NCBI RefSeq assembly: GCF_000002995.4
Contig: NW_025062475.1
Span: 6,018,187 to 6,082,186, forward strand
Direction of reading: 5' to 3'
DNA from: Brugia malayi
Taxonomy: Eukaryota; Nematoda; Chromadorea; Rhabditida; Onchocercidae
Length of the DNA stretch: 64,000 bases
Shown in pieces: positions 11,759 through 25,700 of the stretch (position 1 is its first letter; each line of letters begins with the position of its first letter). Position numbers and translations under genes: made by a program. The notes beneath the pieces are model-generated. The model was given only the letters and a program-made list of their open reading frames with translations, did not search any database and was not told the DNA's origin.

Positions 11759-13814
11759 ATGATGAATTTTATATACTCAGTGTGCTTCATTATAGCAATG
11801 CTTTTTACGCATTTCTTAGGATTTACTGCAGGTACCATTGATTCGCGGCAGCGAGATACTGGTAATATTGGTAATCATTCTCTTCAGGTAAATTTTTTAT
11901 TGATAAACATTTTTGGTTGATAAAAATAACAAAGTAGAATATTGTTGGCCATGTGGTTGTCAGGATAAAGTATGTGTAAATTTTCCCTAAAAATGAGTCA
12001 GCAGAAATGTGCTAGAAGATGATGTCAGAAGTAATTCTTTGTCACAGTAAAGTCTCTCAAGTTTCAACAATTTGATTAATTCTCAAGTTCATTTAGAGAA
12101 AATCTTTTAGTCAAATTCAGCGAAGGAAATTTATCAACGGACATCTATAGTTACCAATGCAAACAAAAATCCTGCTGCAATTTTTGGCGAAAATAAGCCC
12201 AAAAAACCTATTGTAAGTTCTTTCTCTTTTATTGTTGGAATTACAATGGATATATTTCCTTCAAAAACTGATGTTTAAGATTATTTATGCAGGTAACTTT
12301 ATTATTTTCTATAGGATAAAAAACTTCTGAGTAAAATGAGTAAAAGTAAATAGCTGAATAAAAATAAATTATCCTCTGGATAACTCGATGCTTGAAATTC
12401 GTGTAATTTTTTTTTTTCCTTTTTGTATGCAAAATCCATCCTGATCAGAGAAATTGCAGGATTTGACTCTCTATCATGCATTACTGGCTTCTATATCAGT
12501 CGTTGTTGTATCAGAATTGGGCGACAAGACATGGTTTATTGCTGCAATCATGGCAATGAGGCATTCTCGGTTAACTGTTTTCTGCGGAGCAATGGCAGCT
12601 TTAATTTTGATGACACTTTTATCAGGTGTCATGTTATACTTCTGTTTTTCATGCAGAAAATACATTTAAAGTGAATTTCTAGTGCATTTTAAAACTTTTC
12701 AAAGTAATTTTTAAAAAAAGTTGTTAGGTCACATGGAATAATTTTTTATGTGGTTCTATTTTTTTTTTTTTCTTTAGTAGGTCTTGTACTTTTGTTCCCC
12801 GTCCGTTTATGAGGAATTTTTTAAGCTGGACTGGGATGGTTTACTCAGGTCATGCCACGATTGTTAACTTATTCCATTTCTACTGCACTTTTCGCATTAT
12901 TTGGTATGAAAATGTTGTACGATGGATATCGAATGTCTCCAGCTGATGGACAGGAGAATTATGCAGAAGCAAAAACGGAAATCCAGAAGAAAGAACTGCT
13001 TTCTGATTCTTCTAAAGCTGATATAGAAAGTGGAGGAATTACTATGCCAAACCAGAGGTAATCCAGACTCATTTTAATCTCGTGTTTCGTCCCTAATTAG
13101 ATCACTCATCTTGTTTCGTCCCTAATTAGATCACTCATCTAAGTTCACGGAAATGTTTTCGAAAGTATGAAATTCTGTCCAAAAAAGAAATGCTTTACAT
13201 CTAGGAAATTTTGTATGCTTGCTTTTACTTTTACAACTTTTCGTTACAGTTCAACACATGCGCTTGTATGTATGATTTCTGCACTTTTTTTGGAGACTTT
13301 TACGCTCACATTTCTGGCCGAATGGGGCGATCGCAGTCAGCTGACCACAATAATGTTGGCAGCCCGTGAAAATATCTATGGTGTAGTGATTGGTACTATA
13401 GTCGGACACGCATTCTGTACAGGAATTGCCGTTATCGGCGGTAGACTTGTTGCTACTCAAATATCAGTAAGAACAGGTAATTTCAAGCCTAGCTTTTTTA
13501 TTTGTACATTTTGCACTGTTGAACTGCACAGTATTTGTTTTCTAAATTAGTTTTCCTTAAAATTACGGATCTCGAGGGAAGTAGAAAGCAATTGTTATAA
13601 TTAACTACATCGAATCAACTATTGTTCTTTTATATTTGACGCCATGTTGTAATGGTCCTGTGATTTGGCGATACGTGTTTACTTGCCATAATTTAAAGCA
13701 AGTTTTAATGTTAACAGTTTTCAACTTGTACTTTTTTTAGTTACGTTAATTGGAGGCATAGTATTTATCTTGTTCGCGTTTTCTGCTTTTCTTGTCACTC
13801 CGGAATCGGAATAA
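11759..13814 (+). CDS. TMEM165/GDT1-family Golgi Ca2+/Mn2+ transporter, 309 aa
   Basis: Six exons: 11759-11887, 12111-12212, 12460-12625, 12826-13057, 13250-13476, 13741-13814, all in phase. The protein starts with a hydrophobic leader (MMNFIYSVCFIIAMLF), a likely signal peptide. It carries the two UPF0016 signature motifs, ELGDKT (about residue 96) and EWGDRS (about 234). The acidic residues of these motifs line the cation path. Also conserved are GLGWFTQVMPR, GMKMLYDG, QLTTIMLAAREN and GHAFCTGIAVIGGR. Six to seven membrane segments are expected. Family role: Mn2+/Ca2+ exchange for proton in the Golgi, supporting glycosylation. Length is close to human TMEM165 (324). Exon 4 uses a TTTTTTAAG acceptor instead of CAG; it is required for phase and for the conserved segment. 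Confidence 0.93.
13083..13140 (+). repeat. perfect 29-bp tandem duplication in TMEM165 intron 4
   Basis: Two identical adjacent 29-bp copies (13083-13111 and 13112-13140) starting TGTTTCGTCCC and ending CACTCATCT. They lie 26 bp after exon 4. A recent slippage or duplication event is the simplest reading. Confidence 0.85.
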
Positions 13815-16800
13815 ACAAGGCGAAATACCTGTTGCATATTGATTTGCGGGTCATTTTTTGTATGAGCGCTTTCTGTTTATTTCAACCTAAATGGATTATT
13901 AACAGTTGCTTGGACCAAAAATATAAGGTCTATGTGCATCAATATTTGGAAAAGACAGTAATTTTTTTAAAAATTTGTTTGTGGACGGAAGTATGGCTTG
14001 CAAATTCAAATATTCATTTTGTGATTTTGTCATTAGGTGTTAAGTGTTTCGTATTTCCCATGGTTTTGTCGTAGTAAAGTTTCTTTAATTGATTATTTCC
14101 AGCTTTAGTAAAGTAAAGAATAAATGTCTATCTATTTTTCAGAAACTTCTTGGTAATATTGTGATCGTTTAACATTGTGATCGTCTTTTATTTATTTGAT
14201 GACTTCCTTTTTTTCGAAATCTTATATTAATTCCAAAATAGAAAATTTAAGCAGTGTAATATTTTGCAGTACGGAGTTTTCGCATGCAATTATTTTGCGA
14301 TTCTGTTGCTCATTTCTTTTTGTTTTTCGTTCTCTCTGTACTTTTCTTTTGCTGTTATTTTTTCATGTTTTCATTCTATTCAGACCTCTCAAAGTCATTG
14401 TAATTTTAATCATTTTGTTGAAATATGATAGCACATATCACTTTGTTATGAACTGGAAGTGTTTTGATTTCTTTAGTAAATATTGTAATTCATATCTGCA
14501 TTATCAACATAAATGGTTTCCCTAAATTAGTTCTTTTAAATTACAGATTCCGAGGAAAAGGAAGAATGATCATAATCAATTCCTGTTTATTCCACAGATA
14601 CTTCTGGTTGTAATTTTTATGAAGTGACTAGAGTTCTTTATGGAATTCCTGCGAAGCAAATTATTTTACAATTCAATTATTTTACAAATTCATAAAGTGG
14701 CGCTGACTCCTGATTTATGGAAATGTTAATTTTTTTTTTTTTTTTTTTGTTGATTTAAAAATTTTAAAAAAATCAAAAAATGTTAATTTGTGACGAAATG
14801 TTAATGGAAAGTCAGTAGTAGCGACTGTCTTGTTTCTATTCTGATTAGATAGACTCTTGAAGTTCTTGATTGTAAAGTATCATTAACTACTTTTTAATGA
14901 TTAAAGATTCATTCGAATTCCTTCTTATGCGAAAAGGGTACCACATAAGCATGAACAGCTTTTTGTGGCTAATGGTACTGATTATGTACAAAAAATGTTT
15001 TTCTAAGATATCCATGTATACCGGTGCTTCACCGCTTTTGGCTGTCTGAATATCCAGTTAAATATTTAGTGCTCTTCTAAATTGCTCATTAAGTGTTACT
15101 TTCGACTTCGAGTTCTACTGATAAAGTATTTCAAAAGGCAAAACAGTTCAGAGCTCTTCTGTCTTGCTCAGATGGAAATATGGTAATCTTGCGAGAAAAA
15201 TCTTGAGTTTAATTAGCTCGATGGTTTTTGATACTGTCGTTGAGTTGTCATCACTTAACTTCATTTGCCATTTTGAAGTGAAATTGTCTTCCCTGTAGTA
15301 CAGTTTAAAAACCTTCGAATGTTATTACATTTTATTCCATAAATAAGGTTCAAAATTTCTTGATTTTCGCTTTTCCAGGAAATACAATAGACCTGTGGCA
15401 GTAAATCATTCAGTTGGTGCAGTTGGTGTAATATGACCATATTCTGCTATACACTGGGTTGTTGAATGTATATAAATAAAAGTTTCGTGTAACGTTGGAT
15501 GTGCTTATTAATTTACATAAGATCACATAACGATGTAATCACAAAAATAAGAATAACTTAATAAAACTCTGTGTTTATCATTATTTTCATGACGGCTTAA
15601 CATGTAACTTTATTTAGCTATAATAAAGTAAAGAATTTCGTTGAACGTGGATTAATGAAGGGTGATGTTGTTAATTCAAAAGTATGTTACAGTTAAGGGC
15701 TATAACATGTTTGAAATTAAATTTGGTAGATGATTTAAGTAATGGCAAGCAGTAGGAATCGAAATGTTTGCATTTGTCAAATTTTATTAGTGAATTTTGT
15801 CATTTATCAAATTTGTCAATGAAATTTTACCATTTACCAATTCTATCAATGAAATTTGTCAATGAAGAAAAACATTTATCAAATTTTATCAATGAAATTT
15901 TATCATCAAAATTTATCAGCAGCTCTAAAGCATCTCACTAACATTTGCTCCGGAAACTTCGATCAACGAAGTGCTAAAAACAAGGTAATTGGATTTAAAT
16001 CATGAAATGATGTCATCAAGGATTAGTGATGGATAGGCAGGACAAAATCAATAACCAACTTACCAAGGACCGATTAGGCCAGAAACGCAGATTTTTGGTG
16101 AAATAAACAATAATGCATTGTATTTCTTATCTAAAGGAGTTATTTGGTAACAAAGCTCTAATTGCGCTTTATTGATTTCATTATGAAGCAATGATGCAGT
16201 TGGCTGGTTTCTTCATGTATCCCCGATCGATATTACTTTTTCGCCTATGCCATGTCAACTTTAGTAATCCAGCTTTATCAGACAAAATTTTCCACTAAAA
16301 ATTGTTTCAAATCATTTCCATTTTCTCTTCTTCCTTTTCAGTATTCAATTAATTACACTTAGAAAACCATACTCATTACCTGCATGTTATTCGCAGTCCG
16401 ATACTGGAAAATATTAGCATCCAATGATAACTTTCAATCAGAAAGTTTTCAGGGTTAATTAACTTACTGCAATCCTTTCTAATCATATTTCGTCTTTCAG
16501 GCTTCTTCTGTTGAAATGCTTGGTAGGGTAAACATTTTAGTTGCTGATAATTTTCTTGGCCTATGATCCATCGATGAGTTCGGTCATCACGGTTCATTCT
16601 TTTTCATCCTTTCTCCTTTCTTTTCTTCCTTTTCTAGAACTCCTTTCATCACATTTTAAATATCTTTAATGAAAATTATATTTTCTAGTGCTATTTCTTA
16701 CAATATCCAAGCAGTAATCTCATTTTATCTTTCTTAAATTTTCTTTAAAGTTTTGGAAAACGAAGCTATTTCTATAAGACATTTCAAAGATACACAACGA

Positions 16801-18280
16801 ACATTATTTCAGCTTACTGATTTCTCTTTTAGATAAGTACTGATGCAGAATGATGCAAATACCTCAGTATCTTAAAAGAATTTGGTCACTTACTGAAGTT
16901 CTTGATGGGAATTCCGTGTTGTGAAACACTCTTTCGTTGTCATCGTGTCCTGAAAGGTCAAATTAAATGACACCTGCATTAGAAACTGTGAATAAAGAAA
17001 AAAATAAAGGTTATCGTTTGTTGATCAGAAAGAACTTTATTCAGAAACATTCTCATTTTATTGCATTGATATTAAAATAATGATATCGATCGCTCATCCA
17101 GATATGGCGAATGTAGACTTCTGTGTCTTCTGCATTCCACGTAAAAAAAAAAAAAAAAAAAATGTTGAAAAGTGAGGGAAAAGCTTTTAATTTAATCGAT
17201 TTTATTCACAAAAAGATATCTTACTTTTATCGTCTATAAACGCTTTGTTAAAGAAATAACTTCGGCGGTATGGTATTTAATTTTCTATATTTTAAAATTT
17301 GATACAAATACTCTTAGATCATTTATCTAAGAATACTTTTAATCACTTGTTCAAGCCTCGATTAGATCATTTATCTGAAAATATTTGCGATCCCTAATTG
17401 CGTTTAAGTGATTCCAAATAAACAAAACAGTTCAGGAAATTGCATAAAGAGGGAGAGAGAGACTGCTTAATTTCCACGAGATTTTTCGTCCCTTACCTCC
17501 ATCTCTTCCCAGCTCTTTTACTACAGATCTTTTTTTTAATCTGTTAAGGGAAATCACCTAAAGTTTTTCTTTAGTTTATAACAGTAGCCCTAGATAGAAG
17601 AATTATTCTTGTCCCTTTTACTTTATGCTATTTTATTAATATATATAAAATTAACTGCTTCATTTGATTCAGTCCTGAACACTAAATGAATATCTCTTTG
17701 TGAGGTCAATTTATTCCTGTCAATTTATAATATCCTTATGAATAATTTCACTTTCATATCGGTAAGTGTGCAAGACCGTTTTTGTCCAGTTTTCTTGCAC
17801 TTTCTCCTGTTTACATTTCTCTCAAAACTTCAAATCTTTTTATTTTGCATTGAAAACTACCACTGATCGAATTGTTAATATGAAATTGTTTTATTCATCG
17901 GTATTTCGTTCTTTCCCGGTTAGTAAATTTACTCATGTTGGATTGATTTCATCATACCTGAAAATTAGAATTTTCGCTCCAAACGACCTGAAGAAAAGGG
18001 GAGAGTAGAGGAAAGGATGCTTGCCTTGATACATTCGCGAGTCTCTTCAACATATAATTTTCGCGCAGTAATTATTGTTCTTGTAAAATGAGTGCGACAA
18101 ATCTCGAAATTTTAATGAAAAAGGAATCGTTTTTTATACCTGTCCAAAACTGCTTTCTTCTATTGTACCACTGATTGTTTTACTTTCGCAATTTTTTTAG
18201 CATTTTAGTAAACGATGCATAATTACAGTGATAGTTGTTCATATCATTGATTAATTAATTAATGAGTTCGTGTACAGCTG
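13815..18280. other. 4.5-kb gene-poor intergenic region
   Basis: No supported gene. It contains TMEM165 3' UTR sequence, several T-rich open frames that translate to Phe/Leu-rich filler, a degenerate repeat near 15.8 kb, a 20-base A run at 17143-17162, and two exon-like stretches on the minus strand at 16.2-16.6 kb whose reading phases do not join. Confidence 0.45.
15771..15920 (+). repeat. degenerate tandem array, unit about 25-30 bp
   Basis: Repeated variants of ATTTATCAAATTT followed by TATCAATGAAATTT across about 150 bp, five or so imperfect copies. Non-coding simple-sequence array. Confidence 0.6.
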
Positions 18281-21200
18281 ATGAGGTTTAGCGAATCTTT
18301 AATTTTAGCGATATTCTGCGTGACTTCAGGTAACCTGTTTTGACTCACTCACAAATTTTGCTTGATCTTGGGAAAGTTTGCAGTTCCGGTAACCTTAAAC
18401 AGTTTGTACACAGTTGACAACAGCATCCCTATATATTTTACCAATAAACAAAATTGCTTAATTATTTCTATTCACATCATTAACCTATATTTATAGGAGT
18501 GAGAAAAAGGCTGTTTAGTCGATTTCTAAGTAAGCTAAACTTAATATCGCTACAAACGAGGGCCCAACATTTGTACGATCGAATTAATGAAAGCATTACT
18601 TCACTTGCATATATTCGATATTCTGAAACGAGACGACGCTATAATTCAAGTGAAAAAGCGATCGATACAACTGTGACAATCTTTTGCAATCAGGAAATTC
18701 AAACGAGGTTTCATTATTACATTTCTTCGAGTAACTTTTTTCATTGAAAAAAGCATGGAACACATAACAAAGCACTACGATGGAAATTTATTAACTGAAA
18801 CGCATATTTAAAGTTTAGGGATTCAAAAATTACATATTTTAAAATAATCGGAATTATAGAAAAGTTGGTCATGGCTCACTCAGGGAAAGTGTTTGGCCAG
18901 TGCCATTGCTGGAAGCAATTTTTCTACCGGAATTCCCGAATAATTCACATATCACAGAAAAAGATTTCTTGGTGAGCTACTGTTAATTTCGATGATTATG
19001 TTGAACTGAAAATAGGTAATTTAATTTTCCAATTCCTATGGCAATTTTATAGATGCGATACTTGTGAAGCACATCACGAATCATTTATATTTAACATTTC
19101 GTGTTGTATGCGTGTTCTAATCTGTGTCCCATGAAGTGCCACTAGATTATTTAATGCGCTTGTATCGCAAGCTTGCACTTAGCTGAAAAAGAATATATTG
19201 AAAAAAATAATATTTACAATAATTACTTTTTGCACTTATAATCGGATTGTTTTAAAATATTTGCAGATCCTGAATTGCATTGGAAACGGCACATTCAGTA
19301 AAGTATATAGGGTATGCTTGAAACTTGATCACAACTTTTTATTTGCCATAAAAAAGCAGTCGAAAAGCGAAGTTTTAATGAGGAACGTCATTCAACAAGT
19401 TAAAGATGAAGCTTCAATACATGTAAATTGCTAAAAATATTCTCAATACTAAAAATGTTCATTCAATGCGTTCTTCTCTGTATTTTTAGCAGACGTCAAT
19501 TTTTACTCAATCGGATGACGGACATAATTCGAAATCTCCAGCTCTTTGGAAAAGACTTATAATACATTTGACATATAAGTATTTACTTTCAGTATTTATA
19601 ATTAAACCTTTTAAAAATAGTTAAGCACATTTAGGGAAAAAAATTTTGGACTTGGATATTTATACATCTCCTCGTACTTACAATAATTATTGAAAGAACT
19701 TGACATTTTGCTAAAGTCAACATAGCTCGATCTGTCAGGTGATCAGGAAAAAATTTTGATGTTACTAAAATTGTTCTTTATCTTTCTCTCAGTGCCTAAA
19801 TTTTAAATGAATAAATTTAATTTCTATGACAGCAATAACTTAATAGTAGAAAAGCTAGTGGATGATTAGTTCGTGTAATAAGGGGGGAAAACAGTTCAGA
19901 TTGAAATCGCAGCCTACTTTTTCTTTTCTACGGAATACTCTAAAACTTTCTATTCGAACTTGATAACGTCCTTGTGATCTCTGATATTTCATTTCTTAAA
20001 AAGAAGCAAACAACTATGTGATTATAAATACGAGTCATGACAGTCGGAGGTAGAATAAATGTAAATTAAGTAAGTTTCTTCTAATTCCTAATGTTGAATG
20101 GAAAGGATTGATATTTAAATATTACTAATTTTGTGTAGAGAGCTCTCTCGGATAACGTTTTCATCACGAAATGTTATGCTAGCTGGCAGTCGAGGACACA
20201 TCTCTTCACACTACTTCAATATGCAATGGGTTACGGGGATTTGTTCACGCTATGGCGTGATTATGGACCCTTCATGGAAGATACATTAAGAATATATGGT
20301 GCCGAAATCGCTTTTACTTTAGGTTATTTTATCATAACAAATCTTAGATTTATCACAGTAATACTGAGCTAACTTGCAGTAGGAATCATTAATTATATTT
20401 ATATCTCTATTTATCTACCTATTATATATGATTCTATTTGACTTAGAAAAACTGGAAAAAATTCAGATCAAAATGAAATGAATTCCTTGTCAAAGTAATT
20501 TCATGAAATAGTAAGTCATATTCCGGTATCTATCTTTAGAATCATTTCTGCTTAATTATTTCACTCTTCCACATATGTACTCATCTTTTTATTCACATAA
20601 TTTCATATCTGTTTGTTTGCACTTCAGTATATCTTGGAACAGATTGAAATGACAATTTTTTCCAACATCATTACCATTTTAGATTATATTCACAGAAACA
20701 ACGTAGTTTACCGAGATTTAAAAATGGAAAATATTGTGCTTGATCTTGATGGCCATATTCAGATTGTTGATTTCGGTTTCTCCAAAAAACTTTCCAATGG
20801 AGAGCGAACACGAACGGTGTGCGGAACACTTCAAGTTGGATTATTTTTATGTTATGGTGTAAATCAACTCGTTTTTGGCATTTTGCTCAATTTTCACTTT
20901 TTTTTGGGATTGAATAACTCTCATTTCTTTGTGAACTATTTCGATTCAAATGAATTGGATCGAAATAGTTTGCAATTCTGAATTGCAGTACATGGCTCCC
21001 GAAATAGCTAAGGAGAAATTTTATGGCAAAGAAGTGGATTGGTGGTCTTATGGAGTATTACTTCATATCATGAATACAAATAGTTATCCATTTCCAAATT
21101 GTGATGTCAGTTCGCATACTGAACTTAGGTAATTATTTTATAGAAAACCGTAAAGCTTATTGTTCTGTCTTTTTAAAATAAATTTCATTCAGTTCACAAG

Positions 21201-22339
21201 TGCCCTTTAATTTAATTGGTTCCTTTAATTGGTTCAAATCATTCTATGCTCAAATTCATCGATCATTACAGATATGACAGTTATAGTACTCCCTGTTGTG
21301 ATCCAATGCTAGGCGACCTTTTCAATAAGGTAACATTTAGTGTATTTCATAATATATTTAATATTGCAGAATATTAGTATACACTTAGGTACACTTTACA
21401 GTTATTGAGTGTAGACGGAGAACGAAGAATGAATACATTTGCGCAAGTGAAATCTCATCCTTTTTTTGAAAGCATTAATTGGGATGATGTTGCACTGAAA
21501 AAGGTATTTTTGTTTAATTTGAGTTTAAAGTTTATCTTACAAAGTTGTATTCTAATGTATTTGAGTGAATGTTTAAATTGTAGCAGACATTTAATAAAGC
21601 AAATAAGCTTTTTATCTATTATTCTATATTATTTTTCCGCTTATGAGATCAACTACTAACGTTTCTGGCGGAAATATATCTCACAGGAAGTGAAAAGGAA
21701 ATAAAATTAGATTGGTATTAGACGACTAAAGTACGGATTTCCAGTAACTGTTTTAAATTGAATTGCACAAGCTATTTCCATTTTTATAACAGATGAAATG
21801 TTAACCTCCAGTTTGCAGCATATATACTTTATTACGGACTGGTTTTATGCATCAGTTTGTTAATTATTCATACATATTATATATATATATATATATATAG
21901 ATATAATCAATCACATGAATAATTCCATCTTTCCAAATTTAAATCTCTTTCGACATAAAAGTCCAACTTCATTTTTTATTGCGTTAAATTAAGTTGAGTC
22001 TAAGTGAAAGTTTTTATAAGATTATCATTTTCAGTTAGTACCATTTGCCCATACAGAGAAATTGCAACGTTGTCCAAGCTACAATTTTTTGTATGACAAG
22101 AGCACATCTGATTTCAGTGACACAGAGGTAGAGGAGAACTGGGTTGCTTTTGAGGAACAATATGAGGTATTTCCTGCAACTTCTTAATTAGAATCTTATA
22201 ATTCAAACCATTCTACTTTCATGTACAATCAATAATATGAATTTTGATTACCTTTTTCGTAGTAACCTTACATATTATTCGTTTAAGTGTCTATTTATTT
22301 CAGTTCAACACTGGCGATTACTTTCATGATCAAATGTGA
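18281..22339 (+). CDS. AGC-type Ser/Thr kinase, RSKR/SGK494-like, 443 aa
   Basis: Eleven exons: 18281-18329, 18497-18707, 18860-18971, 19267-19422, 20139-20322, 20683-20834, 20989-21128, 21272-21329, 21402-21503, 22035-22166, 22304-22339; every junction keeps phase. Kinase motifs are intact: glycine loop GNGTFSKVYR (about residue 130), catalytic Lys in FAIKK (153), VYRDLKMEN (catalytic Asp249), VDFGFSKK (Asp267), GTLQYMAPE and DWWSYGVLL. RDLKMEN with GTLQYMAPE is the pattern I associate with human RSKR (SGK494), an S6K-related kinase. No hydrophobic-motif FxxF[ST]Y is seen; the C-terminus is ENWVAFEEQYEFNTGDYF. The first 17 residues are hydrophobic (MRFSESLILAIFCVTSG), which is odd for a cytosolic kinase and may mean exon 1 is wrong. 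A PP1-type phosphatase starts 409 bp downstream on the same strand. Confidence 0.8.
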
Positions 22340-22748
22340 TGAAAGAAGCACTGATGGCTGTGATAAGTTTGTTATTGCAAAAGGATATGTATCTATTGGA
22401 TGCAGCGACAATAAAATACTTCAGTTTGCTATTTTAAAATTGAAATGAGTTATGAATCATTCGGACTTGCTTAGTGAACTAACACATTTCCGTCCCATGC
22501 ATTCGGAAATAAGTCAGTGTAAATGTCAAACTGAAAAATCCTTAAGTTATGAATGGTAGTGCCATAGGGCCAAATCCATTTAAAATATTTCCTTGCGTAA
22601 CTCTATCTCATGCCTTATTATTAATATATGCAAACGTGAATAAAAGGATGAAAAGTCAAGAACTGGCAGAATGGCTCATTTAGCAATTTAGTACTATCAG
22701 TAAGTGGTGTTTTTGGTCCTTCGTGGATGTCCGATCATTTATTACCTT
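22340..22748. other. short spacer between kinase and PP1 genes
   Basis: 409 bp, within the usual nematode operon range (roughly 100-500 bp). AG acceptors occur around 22.69 kb, 55-70 bp before the PP1 start. No ORF or repeat of note. Confidence 0.45.
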
Positions 22749-25700
22749 ATGGAAAGTGATAAAGGCAGTGACGGTGAATCTGTAAATACTGCTTACGTAT
22801 GTGTCGTTTTAATTATTGAAAGCGCAGCTGAAAACACTAAATTTCCAATAAAATCATTTTCATGCGGTGGAAGTTGAATATCTCCGTTTTACGTTCTTCA
22901 CAAATTTCACCATTCACTTGTTTTCCTTGAAGCATTCCTCAAGCATTCTTTCCAAATGCCTAAGCTACTCTAATGTTTTGCTTTTTTTTTCACTTGTTTC
23001 CCTTGTTTTTCTTTGTTTTCCCTGAAAGCATTCGGATGCATGGATTCCAATGACTTGGATCAAATGTCTTTCAGGAAAACAAACTGCCAAAAGCGGATGG
23101 GAAAACGAAGTCACGATTATCACATATTCATGACATAAGCATTCGCCTGCTAAATGCTGGATTACGGAAGGGGACGCACCTGAGAAGAATAGTTAGTTTC
23201 AATTTATCTGATTATTATAAAATACAGCTATTACCATTGAGGATTAAATCACTCAATGATAAGGTTATTGATGATTCGCACCTATTAGATTTAAAATTTT
23301 TTATCAATTCTTGCCTTAAACTTCTGAGAATATCTTTACTCCTTCCACTAACGACCAGCCATTATTATTTGCTCGTTATGCACAGGTAGAATTTCATAAG
23401 AAAAATTTTCAGTAAAGAGTAGTGAAAAGACATCCAGTGTCCACTCATTTCTTTTTCTTTGTACTCTTCCGATTCTTCCCATATCTCAATGCATAAAATA
23501 ATGATTGAAGTCAAAAATTAGTTTTTTATTATCACTTATTGCTTTTGTAGGTAAAGGAAGAGGAATTAATAGGATTACTTCAAGAAACAAAAGCTGTGCT
23601 ACAAAGTCAAAATACATTTACTGAAATTAATACACCAGTGGTCGTTTGTGGTGATATACATGGACAGGTTTCTTTTTCCTTTTTTGTAAAATTTAACTGA
23701 ACATTTCATCCTGTTAAAGATTATGTCCAAGTTACATAAAGACACATACATAAACATAAAGATTATGTTCATAAAAATGCCATAAATACGAATGAGTATT
23801 TTGAAATCTTACTTCTTGGTTAGATGGAAGAAATGATAGCAGTCCCAGCCTGCCAGTGATCAGTTGTAAAGCGAACCCGATATAATATTTGAATGTTAAT
23901 ACTTTCATTTTGTTATAAGCGAACCATTCGAAATTATCACCTCGAATTAACAGCTAATTGAAAGTTATTATGACCATTATTAACCATTAGTTCTGTTTAC
24001 GCAAGCACTGAACATTTAACAAGTAAATAGATCAGAACTATACTACCTAAGTTTATTTATTATAAATGGATTATTTGTATAATTAAAACACAACAGTCGC
24101 ATTATCATTGTTAAAATATGGAAATGATTAAATAAAAGTGAACTATATATTTCATTATTCATCAAAGCTGTACAATTCAAGAACAATTATTCTTCACAGC
24201 AAAAAAAAAAAAAAAAATCCAAAAACATACGAAAAAAATTGCTCAGAATGCCAAATGTTACCTTAAAGAAACTAGGTTATGTATGATGAATGTAACTAAT
24301 CGAGATTTAATTAGCAAGATGCGTTAGTACAACTGTTAACAGTAAATTATCAGATTAATGATTCGTTATATTTCATAGCAAAAATATTAGCTACTGCAAC
24401 TTTATAGTACAACGATATGCTTCGGATTTTTGACAAATGCGGTTTTCCACCGGAATCGAACTATTTATTCCTTGGTGATTATGTAGATCGTGGCAAGCAG
24501 TCAATTGAAACCGTGTGCCTCCTTTTCTGTTTCAAAATTAAGTATCCTGAAAATTTCTTTTTATTAAGAGGTGCTTATTAGCTTGATTCCTATACTAGTT
24601 ATGATTTGAATTGTCAGTTTTTTTCGCCTGTATAATGCACAGCGAGAAATTTGTTGCCAGTTTTTTAAAACAGTTTAATAAATAAAAATTTTGTAAATTC
24701 CTAGGTGGTTCGAAATTTCAAATATTCATTTTATGTCATTTTATTTGTAAGATAATACGATTATTTATAGGAAATCATGAATGTGCTGGAATTAATCGAG
24801 TGTATGGATTCTATGAAGAGGTCAACCGACGTTATCGTTCTGTTCGTCTTTGGGAGGTCTTTCAAGTACTAAAATTCAATATTTCTGTAACTTAGTTGTC
24901 AGAGAAAAGTGAACGATAAAAGTCAAACTGACTTTTTGAAAATATTAAATTCGTCATTTTTCGAAGTAAATTCGAAACATTTAAAATTGCTAAATTTTAA
25001 CCTTTAAATTATATAAATAGATCTTCACATGGATCAACAATGCTGAAAGTAGGAGATCATTCAGTCAATATAAATAAATGTTTTTACAGGATACATTCAA
25101 TTACCTACCATATGCTGCTTGCATAGCTGGGAAAATTTTGTGTATGCACGGCGGTCTGTCACCAAAATTAAATGATTTCGATTCGTTGCGTAACATAAAA
25201 CGTCCATCAGATCCACAACCGACCTCCATGGAACTTGACATTCTTTGGTATCTTACACCTCATTTTCTTATTAAGCGCAAAGTTCTTGCAGAATTATGTG
25301 TTATCGACATAGCAGGATTAAAACTTGTTTCTGACTCACTTGATTTAATTCACACTCTTGGCTTTGTCCGGAGATCCTGTAATTCGTAACGTGAAAATAA
25401 AACTGAGAACTTTTCATTTCATAGCAATCATTTCAGATATTTTAAAAACAGATTGTTTTAAAAATTGCTGACGATTTCAGCAAAGTTACAGGTCAGATCC
25501 AGACGAAAGAGTACAAGGTTGGCAACCAAATAGCCGAGGTATCTCGTTTGTTTTCGGTGTTGATGTTTTGACAGACGTATGCGAGAAGCTAAACATCGAT
25601 CTAGTCGCTCGTGCACATCAGGTTGCTCTAATTCAATTAGATTACAAGAATTCTTCCAAAAGAAAGAAGTGAACGTGAATTCTTATTCAGGTGGTACAAG

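Noticed and set aside
14196..14525. 109-codon plus-strand open frame
   Set aside because: Phe/Leu/Ser-rich T-strand filler in a gene-poor region, with no splice or start evidence.
16150..16597. Exon-like stretches on the minus strand (MNRDDRTHRWIIGQENYQQ..., and an open 37-codon stretch ending PANCIIAS)
   Set aside because: Good-looking GT/AG signals are present, but the only open phases do not join and give early stops. Probably chance, or a decayed gene too damaged to call.
17143..17162. 20-base A run as a possible retrocopy polyA tail
   Set aside because: No gene-like or element-like sequence upstream and no target-site duplication visible.
19490..19570. Constitutive extra exon in the kinase gene
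   Set aside because: Including it and splicing on breaks phase with the next exon, and exons 4 and 5 join perfectly without it. Kept only as a possible alternative terminal exon.
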